From contig PUNB01000181.1 of NCBI GenBank assembly GCA_003552565.1, positions 1 through 9,356 on the forward strand: a DNA stretch of 9,356 nt, given 5' to 3'. A model generated the notes under the pieces. The model ran no database searches. It was not told the DNA's origin and saw only the letters and a list, made by a program, of their open reading frames with translations. Shown here piece by piece: positions 1 through 5,371 of this stretch. Every line of letters starts with the position of its first letter. The stretch's first letter is position 1. The position numbers were made by a program, and so were the translations under genes. The DNA comes from Lentisphaerota bacterium (lineage in GTDB: Bacteria > Verrucomicrobiota > Lentisphaeria > Oligosphaerales > PUNB01).

Positions 1-27
1 ACATAACGAGACAAGGTTTTATTATTC

Positions 28-61
28 GTGCGTGTATAGACCGTAAACACCTTTTCGCATA
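28..61 (-). repeat. Post-stop element, copy 1 (downstream of pcm)
   Basis: A 34-base stretch that matches 8245-8278 without gaps at about 26 of 34 positions, including an identical 15-mer (ACACCTTTTCGCATA on the + strand, 47-61) and an identical GTGCGT at the far end. Read in the direction of the pcm gene it begins exactly 8 bases after the stop codon; the second copy sits exactly 8 bases after the rsmG stop. It is probably a shared 3'-UTR or dispersed element. No U-tract makes it an obvious terminator. Confidence 0.5.
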
Positions 62-69
62 CCCCCCAG

Positions 70-774
70 CTAATCTTCATCCCTCGTCAAAGGAACAAAT
101 CTTACCGCCATTAAACTTTCGGTGGTTACCTCTCCGTCCTTTTTTTCAACCCGCATCAGCTGTTGCGTCTGAAAAGGATGTCCCACAGGAATCACCATCA
201 CGCCGCCGTCTTTCAGCTGCTCCACCAAAGGCGGAGGTATATGAGCCGCGGCGGCAGTCACCATAATGGCGTCAAACGGAGCGTGCTCCTTCCAGCCGTA
301 GTATCCATCCGCATGCTTTACCTGCACCTCGTCATAGCCGTTGCGGAGCAGGTTGCCGCCGCCGAACTCAGCCAATTCCTCGATAATCTCTATGGTGTAA
401 ACCTGGTCAATAATTTCCGCCAGAACAGCCGCCTGATACCCTGAACCGGTGCCTATTTCCAGGACTCTCTGCCCCTCCTCCAGTTCCAGAAGTTCAGTCA
501 TATAGGCAACGATGTAAGGCTGTGATATAGTCTGCCCGTGGCCGATCGGCACTGGACGGTCGGCGTAGGCCCGATGTCGCTGAGCGCGAGGCACAAATTC
601 ATGCCTGGGCACGGTGCCCATCGCCTCAAGCGTGGCCGGATCCTCGATTCCTCTGGCGGCTAGCTGTGCTTCCACCATGCGCTCTCGCCGTTCCGTGAAA
701 TCATCCGCCTGAACAGTAAAAACGACAGCAGTCAACAGAAGACCAGCAACAAACAATAGTTTTTTGCAATTCAT
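70..774 (-). CDS. pcm: Protein-L-isoaspartate O-methyltransferase, probably exported
   Basis: Repairs age-damaged proteins by SAM-dependent methylation of L-isoaspartyl residues. The 234-residue product has the family hallmarks: GHGQTISQPYIVAYM (78-92), SAM-binding motif I VLEIGTGSGYQAAVLAE (104-120), the acidic post-I strand VYTIEI (125-130), and FDAIMVTAAAAHIPPPLVEQ (167-186) followed by GGVMVIPVG. The start at 774 is preferred over an in-frame ATG at 831 because AAGAGGT precedes it by 10 bases and a TATAAT hexamer lies between the two starts. From this start the N-terminus is a good Sec signal peptide: MNCKK, a hydrophobic stretch (about 6-20), then VQA-DD as a likely signal peptidase I site near residue 23. 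The enzyme may therefore act in the periplasm, which is odd for a SAM-using protein. It is transcribed alone, divergent from the amidase. Family identity is certain; export is inferred. Confidence 0.93.
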   Translation of the reverse strand: MNCKKLLFVAGLLLTAVVFTVQADDFTERRERMVEAQLAARGIEDPATLEAMGTVPRHEFVPRAQRHRAYADRPVPIGHGQTISQPYIVAYMTELLELEEGQRVLEIGTGSGYQAAVLAEIIDQVYTIEIIEELAEFGGGNLLRNGYDEVQVKHADGYYGWKEHAPFDAIMVTAAAAHIPPPLVEQLKDGGVMVIPVGHPFQTQQLMRVEKKDGEVTTESLMAVRFVPLTRDED

Positions 775-817
775 TATTAAAAATACCTCTTGTTTACTTG
801 TTTTACAGTCATGAAAC

Positions 818-823
818 ATTATA
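818..823 (-). promoter_or_regulatory. Candidate -10 box for pcm
   Basis: Read on the minus strand this is a perfect TATAAT, 43 bases upstream of the pcm start codon. That would give a 5'-UTR of about 35-40 bases containing the AAGAGGT ribosome site. No convincing -35 hexamer is found 16-18 bases further upstream, so the call rests on the -10 alone. aroA has a similar AATATAAT sequence at nearly the same distance from its start. Confidence 0.35.
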
Positions 824-850
824 TTACTCAATAACTCATTGATAGCTAAT

Positions 851-902
851 TACAAGCCCCGACCGCCAACGCTGCACTCCAAATACCCTGAGGATAAGAC
901 TT
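851..902 (+). repeat. AAGTCTC-type repeat, degenerate copy A
   Basis: A decayed copy of the family described at 1915-1971. It keeps AAGCCCCGACCGCC, ATACCCTGAGG and the terminal AAGACTT, but has lost the GGCGC hairpin core and the left AAGTCTCAC end. It occupies the divergent gap between pcm and the amidase gene. Confidence 0.5.
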
Positions 903-916
903 GTTGATTGGTTTCG

Positions 917-943
917 GGTTTCAGACGCCTGAACACTGAAACC
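917..943. repeat. Hairpin in the spacer between repeat copies A and A'
   Basis: A perfect 8-bp inverted repeat, GGTTTCAG (917-924) and CTGAAACC (936-943), with an 11-base loop. A shorter alternative stem, TTCAG/CTGAA (920-924 with 929-933), overlaps it. It lies in the 44-base spacer between copy A and half copy A', just as hairpins occupy the spacers further downstream. Confidence 0.5.
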
Positions 944-946
944 TTG

Positions 947-961
947 AGTCTCACATAAGCC
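947..961 (+). repeat. AAGTCTC-type repeat, left-end half copy A'
   Basis: AGTCTCACATAAGCC matches the left end of the repeat family and stops 8 bases before the amidase ATG. It takes the place where a ribosome binding site would be expected; no Shine-Dalgarno sequence is visible for that gene. Confidence 0.55.
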
Positions 962-969
962 TGTTAACC

Positions 970-1702
970 ATGAAAAACTGCACCCGCAGACGATTTTTAC
1001 GACACGCTCTGACACTCGGAGTCGGCAGTGTGGCGCTGGCGCCTTTTGCTTCTTTGCTGGCGGGCCGCACACATATCGTGCGAAGCGGAGAAACCCTGAG
1101 TCATCTGGCCCGTCTGTATGGCGCCAGTGTTGCTCAAATCAAACAAGCGAACAACCTCTCCTCGGATTTAATCCGCACTGGCCAGACACTGCGAATACCA
1201 GCCGGCACCGGTTCGCTTGACCGGCTGGCGCAAGTTCAAAGTTTAACCTCGAATATCCGCATCGAACCCGGACGCTGGAGGATGGTCATCGTCCATCACA
1301 GCGGCATCCGCTACGGCAACGCGGAATCATACGATAAAACCCATCGAAACCGAGGCATGACCAACGGCCTGGCCTATCATTTTGTTATCGGCAACGGTGT
1401 AAATTCAGACGACGGCGTGATTGAAGTCGGCTCTCGCTGGATGCGCCAGCAGCATGGCGGCCATGTGCGCAGTTTCAATATTAATCAGCAGGCCATCGGT
1501 ATCTGTCTCGTCGGTAATTTCATGGAGCAACGGCCGACCGAAAAGCAGATGGATGCTTTTAACCAGCTCATGCGCTGGCTGCAGGGGGGGGATACTGGGA
1601 ATCAGACCCAGATTCGTCGGACACAAAGAAGTGGAACCCAGAGGCACCGTCTGCCCCGGCGACAACTTCCCCCTGCGGGCGATGCATCGGCGGTTTGGCT
1701 GA
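970..1702 (+). CDS. Tat-exported LysM / N-acetylmuramoyl-L-alanine amidase (PGRP type), frameshifted in this sequence
   Basis: A probable cell-wall amidase that cuts the bond between muramic acid and L-alanine. The N-terminus TRRRFLRHALTLGVGSVAL fits a twin-arginine signal. Residues 33-78 form a LysM peptidoglycan-binding domain (HIVRSGETLSHLARLYG to GQTLRIP). An Amidase_2/PGRP domain starts near residue 103 with VIVHHSG (zinc ligand probably H109) and NGLAYHFVIGNG (Y136). At G8 (1584-1591) the frame breaks: uninterrupted reading gives an arginine-rich non-homologous tail ending at 1788. Removing one G restores FVGHKEVEPRGTVCPGDNFP, which supplies the missing zinc ligands (H218 and C228), and ends at 1702 for 243 residues. 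It is therefore either a sequencing or assembly slip, a phase-variable run, or a recent pseudogene. As sequenced, the enzyme would lack its active site. There is no Shine-Dalgarno, but the Tat motif supports the start. Confidence 0.85.
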
Positions 1703-1714
1703 TGAAGTTGTGCC

Positions 1715-1729
1715 GCCCCCTGCGGGGGC
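1715..1729 (+). terminator. GC-rich hairpin after the amidase gene
   Basis: GCCCCC (1715-1720), loop TGC, GGGGGC (1724-1729) is a perfect 6-bp stem 12 bases past the amidase stop at 1702. No T-run follows, so factor-independent termination is uncertain. It runs straight into repeat copy B. Confidence 0.3.
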
Positions 1730-1740
1730 TGGAGCCGCGA

Positions 1741-1793
1741 ATAAGCCCGACCGCCACCGGCGCGACGCGCCTGATACCCCAAGGGTGAGACTT
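1741..1793 (+). repeat. AAGTCTC-type repeat, copy B
   Basis: A core-plus-right-end copy: ATAAGCCCGACCGCC, the hairpin GGCGC-GAC-GCGCC, CTGATACCCC and the right end GGGTGAGACTT. The left AAGTCTCAC is missing. The right end is the exact inverse of the left end seen in copy C (AAGTCTCAC/GTGAGACTT), so an intact unit has 9-bp terminal inverted repeats. Confidence 0.7.
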
Positions 1794-1795
1794 TA

Positions 1796-1879
1796 CGTAC
1801 TTTTACACGTAGTCGTACACGCTAATCGTCATTATTTCTGACCTCGAAGATTTGAGTGTACGAGTACGTGTACAAGTAC
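1796..1879. repeat. Inverted pair of GTACGAGTAC-type 12-mers in the spacer between copies B and C
   Basis: Two degenerate tandem units read CGTACTTTTACA and CGTAGTCGTACA (1796-1819). Two in the opposite orientation read GTGTACGAGTAC and GTGTACAAGTAC (1856-1879), with 36 bases between. The left part up to about 1841 aligns with 8065-8108 at roughly 80 percent, so this is a relative of the repeat flanking the gene remnant at 7976-8056, here without a gene inside. Confidence 0.6.
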
Positions 1880-1914
1880 GGTACTCGGATGACTGATAAC
1901 TGATCACCGAGACG

Positions 1915-1971
1915 AAGTCTCACATAAGGCCAACCGCGGCGCGACGCGCCGGATACCCCGAGGGGGAGACT
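1915..1971 (+). repeat. AAGTCTC-type repeat, copy C (most complete)
   Basis: A 57-base element running AAGTCTCACATAAGGCC, AACCGC, the palindromic core GGCGCGACGCGCC, GGATACCCCGAGG and GGGAGACT. Its two ends are inverted relative to each other and its centre folds into a GGCGC/GCGCC stem with a GAC loop. No coding potential. With copies B and D it forms a repeat-spacer-repeat-spacer-repeat run filling the gap between the amidase and the protease. Confidence 0.75.
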
Positions 1972-1993
1972 GGTGCGGCATAAAAAACTTTGT

Positions 1994-2023
1994 CTTGTCC
2001 GCCTCAGGCGGATTCGGGACAAG
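1994..2023. repeat. Nested hairpin in the spacer between copies C and D
   Basis: Outer arms CTTGTCC (1994-2000) and GGACAAG (2017-2023) are perfect inverse complements. An inner stem CCGCC (1999-2003) and GGCGG (2007-2011) closes on a TCA loop and competes for two bases of the outer arm. It could act as a terminator for the convergent genes, but no T-run follows on either strand. Confidence 0.5.
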
Positions 2024-2035
2024 GTTAACAACGCG

Positions 2036-2050
2036 AAGTCTCACATAAGG
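2036..2050 (+). repeat. AAGTCTC-type repeat, left-end half copy D
   Basis: AAGTCTCACATAAGG is identical to the first 15 bases of copy C, and the preceding CG also matches. It ends 8 bases from the stop codon of the M48 protease gene, as if the repeat array abuts or was cut by that gene. Confidence 0.65.
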
Positions 2051-2058
2051 AAGAATGC

Positions 2059-3297
2059 TCAACCCCTGTCGCGCAGGTGTCTTATCCTGTTCAGAACCGG
2101 AGGATGGGAATAATTCAGATAAACATAAAAAGGATGAGGGGTTAAATTAGACAGGCTGTCACGGCTCAATTTCTTCAGAGCCTGCGCCAGAACTTCGCCG
2201 CTGCCGGTCAATTCTTTCGCGAAATGATCAGCCGTATACTCAAATCGCCTGGACATTATACCAAGAAAAAACGACAGCGCCATTTCTATTGGATGATATA
2301 AGAGGCTGAAAAAGACCAGGCCGGCGTATATCGGCTGACCGTCAGTTATATGGAAAGCTTCATAAAGCCCCTGATGCTCGAGAAATATTGACAAAAGGTA
2401 AAACAGAACCCCTGCGTGAATGATCCCCAGAGCCATATTCAGCGGAATGTGTTTTTTGCGAAAATGACCGATTTCATGAGCCAGCACCGCGACAATCTCA
2501 TCGTGTGTATGGTTGGCAATCAAGGTGTCGAACAAAGCTATGCGTCGATTACGACCGAAGCCGGCAAAAAAAGCGTTAGCCTTGCTGCTGCGGCGGGAAC
2601 CGTCCATTTCCGCTACGTCCCGTACCGGGAAATCGGCCTTCTCGGCCATCTGTTCAATCTTTTGCTTAAGTTCCTCATCCTCAAGTGGTTTGAATTTATT
2701 AAACAAAGGCATGATCCATCGAGGCGCCACGAACTGTATCACCAGCAGCGTCACGGCGGTGACCGCCCATCCGTAAAGCCAGCCCCACTCTCCGGCCCAG
2801 TCAAAAAGAAGTAAAATCGCCGCCAGCAACGGCAGGCCGATAATCCCGCCCACAAGCCATGCTTTCAACATATCCAGAACAAACGTGCCGGGGGTGGTCC
2901 GATTGAAACCATATCGCTCTTCGATCACAAAGGTGGAATAAATCCTGAAGGGCAGTTTGATCACACTGCGCCCCAATACAAGTAGAAAAATATACAAAAC
3001 TCCAGTAAAAACCATGTTCCATTCAAGCGTTTCCACCCAGGAATGAAGCGCGGCAAACCCTCCGAATCCCCAGAAAATCAAGAGCGCCGCCAAGCCAAAG
3101 GTTGAAGAGAGCCAGCTGAAACGAGTTCTCTCTCGAGTATATGCCTGTGATTTTGCATAGCTCTCCTGATCATGTATATCCCTGAATTCCTCCGGAACCT
3201 CGGAGGACAGGCATCGAAGATTGAGCAAATCGGCAATGAAGTTAAGTACTGCGTCTCCCAATAGGGCAGCAACAATAATAATTTGATATATGTTCAT
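2059..3297 (-). CDS. M48 family zinc metalloprotease, Ste24/CAAX prenyl protease 1-like, integral membrane
   Basis: A 412-residue membrane protease, the usual length for the M48A (Ste24) family. Hydrophobic segments lie near 4-20, 65-85, 97-110, 147-166, 172-192, 287-305 and 323-345. The catalytic motif HEIGH is at 274-278, the third zinc ligand is probably E353 in EYTADHFA, and SRRSSKANAFFAGFG (234-248) and SHPPVLNRI (397-405) are conserved in the family. Bacterial members are thought to degrade membrane proteins; CAAX processing itself is not expected without prenylation. The start at 3297 is chosen because AGGA lies 12 bases upstream, a good promoter lies at 3342-3369, and family members begin with this hydrophobic helix. 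An in-frame ATG at 3462 would start upstream of that promoter. Transcribed alone, convergent with the amidase and divergent from cysS. Confidence 0.92.
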   Translation of the reverse strand: MNIYQIIIVAALLGDAVLNFIADLLNLRCLSSEVPEEFRDIHDQESYAKSQAYTRERTRFSWLSSTFGLAALLIFWGFGGFAALHSWVETLEWNMVFTGVLYIFLLVLGRSVIKLPFRIYSTFVIEERYGFNRTTPGTFVLDMLKAWLVGGIIGLPLLAAILLLFDWAGEWGWLYGWAVTAVTLLVIQFVAPRWIMPLFNKFKPLEDEELKQKIEQMAEKADFPVRDVAEMDGSRRSSKANAFFAGFGRNRRIALFDTLIANHTHDEIVAVLAHEIGHFRKKHIPLNMALGIIHAGVLFYLLSIFLEHQGLYEAFHITDGQPIYAGLVFFSLLYHPIEMALSFFLGIMSRRFEYTADHFAKELTGSGEVLAQALKKLSRDSLSNLTPHPFYVYLNYSHPPVLNRIRHLRDRG

Positions 3298-3341
3298 AAA
3301 CTTGTTTTTTCCTGATTCATTCAGCTTTTTAAATACGGTGA

Positions 3342-3369
3342 AATATAGCTTTCCGAAAACGGTTATCAA
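3342..3369 (-). promoter_or_regulatory. Sigma-70-type promoter for the M48 protease gene
   Basis: Read on the minus strand: TTGATA (3369-3364), a 16-base spacer, then TATATT (3347-3342). Each hexamer matches the consensus at 5 of 6 positions. Transcription would start near 3335, about 38 bases before the ATG at 3297. This is the best promoter in the window, and it argues against the longer reading frame that begins at 3462. Confidence 0.5.
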
Positions 3370-3464
3370 GAACGCATGAAACCATCTGCAGCTGTAACCC
3401 GTGCGAAAAGGGTTCTGCGCGAAGCTCACAAACTCGAAAGTGGCTGTGCGTTCCGCGGCCAATT

Positions 3465-3545
3465 GGATTAAGGCGAAAGATTATGACGAAAGATTAGGGA
3501 AAAACGGGTGCGCCCCCTTAATCTTTTGCCCTAATCTTTCGCCTT
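3465..3545. repeat. Long palindrome of GCGAAAGATTA units, copy 1
   Basis: The outer arms AAGGCGAAAGATTA (3470-3483) and TAATCTTTCGCCTT (3532-3545) pair perfectly over 14 bp. The inner parts pair imperfectly around a GGGTGCGCCC centre. Each arm contains two imperfect direct repeats of (G)CGAAAGATTA. Its reverse complement is almost identical to 9261-9343 at the end of the window. It sits in the divergent gap between the M48 gene and cysS, upstream of the M48 promoter. Confidence 0.8.
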
Positions 3546-3594
3546 GTTCTCGTTTCCGAAACCTTTTCGCCTGAGGTCTTAGCTATTCATAAAA

Positions 3595-3620
3595 TGTCAA
3601 CTTTTAGTCAGGACTTGACA
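3595..3620. promoter_or_regulatory. Inverted repeat with a TTGACA hexamer upstream of cysS
   Basis: TGTCAA (3595-3600) and TTGACA (3615-3620) form a perfect 6-bp inverted repeat with a 14-base gap. The second arm equals a consensus -35 box, but nothing like TATAAT stands 16-18 bases downstream, so a promoter here is doubtful. The rest of 3546-3724 shows no gene. Confidence 0.2.
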
Positions 3621-3713
3621 ATACGATGTTTCATCTCAAGCCCTTGTTTTTTTCTGCTTTCACGGTATCTTGCCTCGGTCTGACCGCAGCCTTAAACACT
3701 GAACAACAATCAA

Positions 3714-3719
3714 TATAAA
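3714..3719 (+). promoter_or_regulatory. TATAAA hexamer directly before cysS, possible leaderless promoter
   Basis: TATAAA ends 5 bases before the cysS ATG, and no Shine-Dalgarno sequence lies in between. If it is a -10 box, transcription would begin at or next to the start codon. A -35 partner is weak (CTTAAA at 3691, 3 of 6 matches, 17-base spacer). Confidence 0.25.
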
Positions 3720-3724
3720 ACATC

Positions 3725-5137
3725 ATGGATTTACAATTTTACAATTCTCTTTCACGTCGCAAAGAAAAATTCATCCCCCTGAATCCCGGCCAGGCCGGAC
3801 TCTACACCTGCGGCCCGACTGTATACAATTATCCGCATATCGGCAACTATCGTGCTTATATTTTCGAAGATATACTGCGGCGCACACTTAAATATTTCGG
3901 CCTGCGAGTCAATCAGGTGATGAATCTGACTGATGTTGACGATAAGACCATCCGCGACGCGGCCAAGGAGGGACTGCCGCTCAATCAGTTCACCCAGCGC
4001 TACAAAGACGCTTTCTTTGCCGACTTGAAAACACTGCGGATCGAACCGGCGGAACATTATCCGGCAGCCACGGAACATATCCCGGAGATGATTGATTTAG
4101 TGCGGAAACTGCTCGAACGCAAGGTGGCCTATCAGACTGAGGACGGCTCGGTTTATTTTTCTATTTCGCGTTATCCCAAGTACGGCTGTCTGGTAAACCT
4201 CGATCCTCAGCAGCTGCGTTCAAGCGGCAGAGTTAACCATGACGAATACGACAAAGAATCAGTTTCCGACTTCGCCCTCTGGAAAGCCCGGGAACCGGAA
4301 GACGGCGATGTCTGGTGGGACAGCCCCTGGGGTCCCGGACGCCCCGGCTGGCACCTGGAATGCAGCGCTATGAGCATGAAATACCTTGGCGAAAGCTTCG
4401 ATATTCATACCGGCGGAGTGGACAATATGTTCCCGCATCACGAAGATGAAATCGCCCAAAGTGAAGCCGCCACCGGACGCCAGTTCGTCCGCTACTGGCT
4501 GCACTGCGCTCATTTGATTGTTGAAGGTAAAAAAATGTCCAAATCATTGGGGAATTTCTTTACTCTGCGTGATTTACTTGATAAAAACTTTTCAGGCCGC
4601 GAATTGCGTTATGTGCTTCTAGGCACCCATTATCGCCAGCCCCTGAACTTCACTTTCCAAGGATGCCGCGATGCCAAAGCCGCCCTTGAAAGGATAGATG
4701 ACTTCACTGAACGTCTGCGACGATGTCAGGATAAGTCCTTGGAGGACAATAATCAACAGTTTAAAAGTGTGATAGAGCGAGCTGAAAGCGATTTTCGCTC
4801 CGCTTTGGCGGACGACCTGAACACCGCCGAAGCGCTTGCCGCCCTGTTCAATATGATCCGCGATGTCAACCGGCTGCTGGACCAAAACAACATATCCTCT
4901 CAGCAATCAAACAAGCTCCTTCACCTGCTGTCACAATTCGACTCCGTGCTGGGAGTTATCGAACCGGATAAAAAAGAACCCGTGCCGCCGGAAATTGAAC
5001 GGATGGCGCGAGAAAGACAGGAGGCCAGAAAGCAAAAAGACTTCGCCCGCGCCGACTCGCTGCGGGATCAGCTGACAGAGCTGGGCTGGATGGTTGAAGA
5101 CACTCCCGAAGGCCCCAAACTTAAAAGGCTTGTATGA
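3725..5137 (+). CDS. cysS: Cysteinyl-tRNA synthetase
   Basis: A class I aminoacyl-tRNA synthetase that charges tRNA-Cys in the cytoplasm. The 470-residue length is normal for the bacterial enzyme. Signature sequences are all present: YTCGPTVYNYPHIGNYRAY (27-45) with the HIGH-type motif HIGN at 38-41, and KMSKS at 270-274. The zinc site appears intact: C29, C213 (in WHLECSAM), H238 and E242 (in FPHHEDE), with the same 25- and 4-residue spacing as I recall for the E. coli enzyme (C28, C209, H234, E238). The C-terminal DALR-like helical region and the RQEARKQKDFARADSLRDQL segment (about 435-454), near-universal in CysRS, are complete. The start fits the family N-terminus (MDLQFYNSLSRRKE), but there is no Shine-Dalgarno. 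Convergent with aroA across a gap full of palindromes. Confidence 0.97.
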   Translation: MDLQFYNSLSRRKEKFIPLNPGQAGLYTCGPTVYNYPHIGNYRAYIFEDILRRTLKYFGLRVNQVMNLTDVDDKTIRDAAKEGLPLNQFTQRYKDAFFADLKTLRIEPAEHYPAATEHIPEMIDLVRKLLERKVAYQTEDGSVYFSISRYPKYGCLVNLDPQQLRSSGRVNHDEYDKESVSDFALWKAREPEDGDVWWDSPWGPGRPGWHLECSAMSMKYLGESFDIHTGGVDNMFPHHEDEIAQSEAATGRQFVRYWLHCAHLIVEGKKMSKSLGNFFTLRDLLDKNFSGRELRYVLLGTHYRQPLNFTFQGCRDAKAALERIDDFTERLRRCQDKSLEDNNQQFKSVIERAESDFRSALADDLNTAEALAALFNMIRDVNRLLDQNNISSQQSNKLLHLLSQFDSVLGVIEPDKKEPVPPEIERMARERQEARKQKDFARADSLRDQLTELGWMVEDTPEGPKLKRLV

Positions 5138-5149
5138 AGCTTAATATTT

Positions 5150-5222
5150 ACAGAAGGTCGCAAAGAACGCAAAGAAATATATTTTATATCACAAACTCTT
5201 AGCGAACTTCGCGGTCTTCTGT
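5150..5222. repeat. Imperfect palindrome with GCAAAGAACGCAAAG arm
   Basis: Left arm 5150-5174 (ACAGAAGGTCGCAAAGAACG and on) and right arm 5198-5222 (CTTAGCGAACTTCGCGGTCT and on) pair at 19 of 25 positions around an AT-rich loop. It begins 13 bases past the cysS stop. Similar CGCAAAG/CTTCGCG palindromes are, from memory, scattered in many environmental bacterial genomes; that should be checked by search. Confidence 0.6.
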
Positions 5223-5227
5223 TCAAA

Positions 5228-5288
5228 AAGTGTTTCTGCCTCGTGGTATCAGGCGCCTTGCGCCGGCGGTCGGGCTTATGTGAGACTT
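5228..5288 (-). repeat. AAGTCTC-type repeat, copy E (inverted)
   Basis: On the minus strand it reads AAGTCTCACATAAGCCCGAC, CGCC, the stem GGCGC-AAG-GCGCC, CTGATACCACGAGG and a decayed right end ending ACACTT. It has the complete left end. The loop differs from copies B and C (AAG instead of GAC) while the GGCGC/GCGCC stem is kept. It is the only copy in this orientation. Confidence 0.75.
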
Positions 5289-5308
5289 CGTCTTTTTATA
5301 GCCACGAA

Positions 5309-5369
5309 AACCACAGAATACGCGAAATATGCGAAAATTTTTGTTGACTTTTTCTCGTGTTCTGCGGTT
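5309..5369. repeat. Imperfect palindrome with AACCACAGAA arm, abutting aroA
   Basis: Left arm AACCACAGAATACGCGAAA (5309-5327) and right arm TTTCTCGTGTTCTGCGGTT (5351-5369) pair at 16 of 19 positions with a 23-base loop. The right arm ends 2 bases before the aroA stop codon, so the whole cysS-aroA gap consists of three different palindromic repeats in a row. Confidence 0.6.
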
Positions 5370-5371
5370 CT

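Noticed and set aside
775..831. N-terminal extension of pcm to an ATG at 831
   Set aside because: It spans the TATAAT box and the ribosome site of the shorter start, and would bury the signal peptide.
1592..1788. C-terminal tail of the amidase frame as read without correction
   Set aside because: Arginine-rich, no family resemblance, and the +1 frame over the same bases encodes the missing amidase motifs; part of it is translated repeat DNA.
1741..2050. CRISPR array or integron attC array
   Set aside because: Repeats are too diverged, spacers differ widely in length (64 and 121), no cas or integrase gene, and the ends lack the attC core GTTRRRY/RYYYAAC.
3298..3462. N-terminal extension of the M48 protease to an ATG at 3462
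   Set aside because: No ribosome site, contains the likely promoter, and the family normally starts at the hydrophobic helix encoded from 3297.
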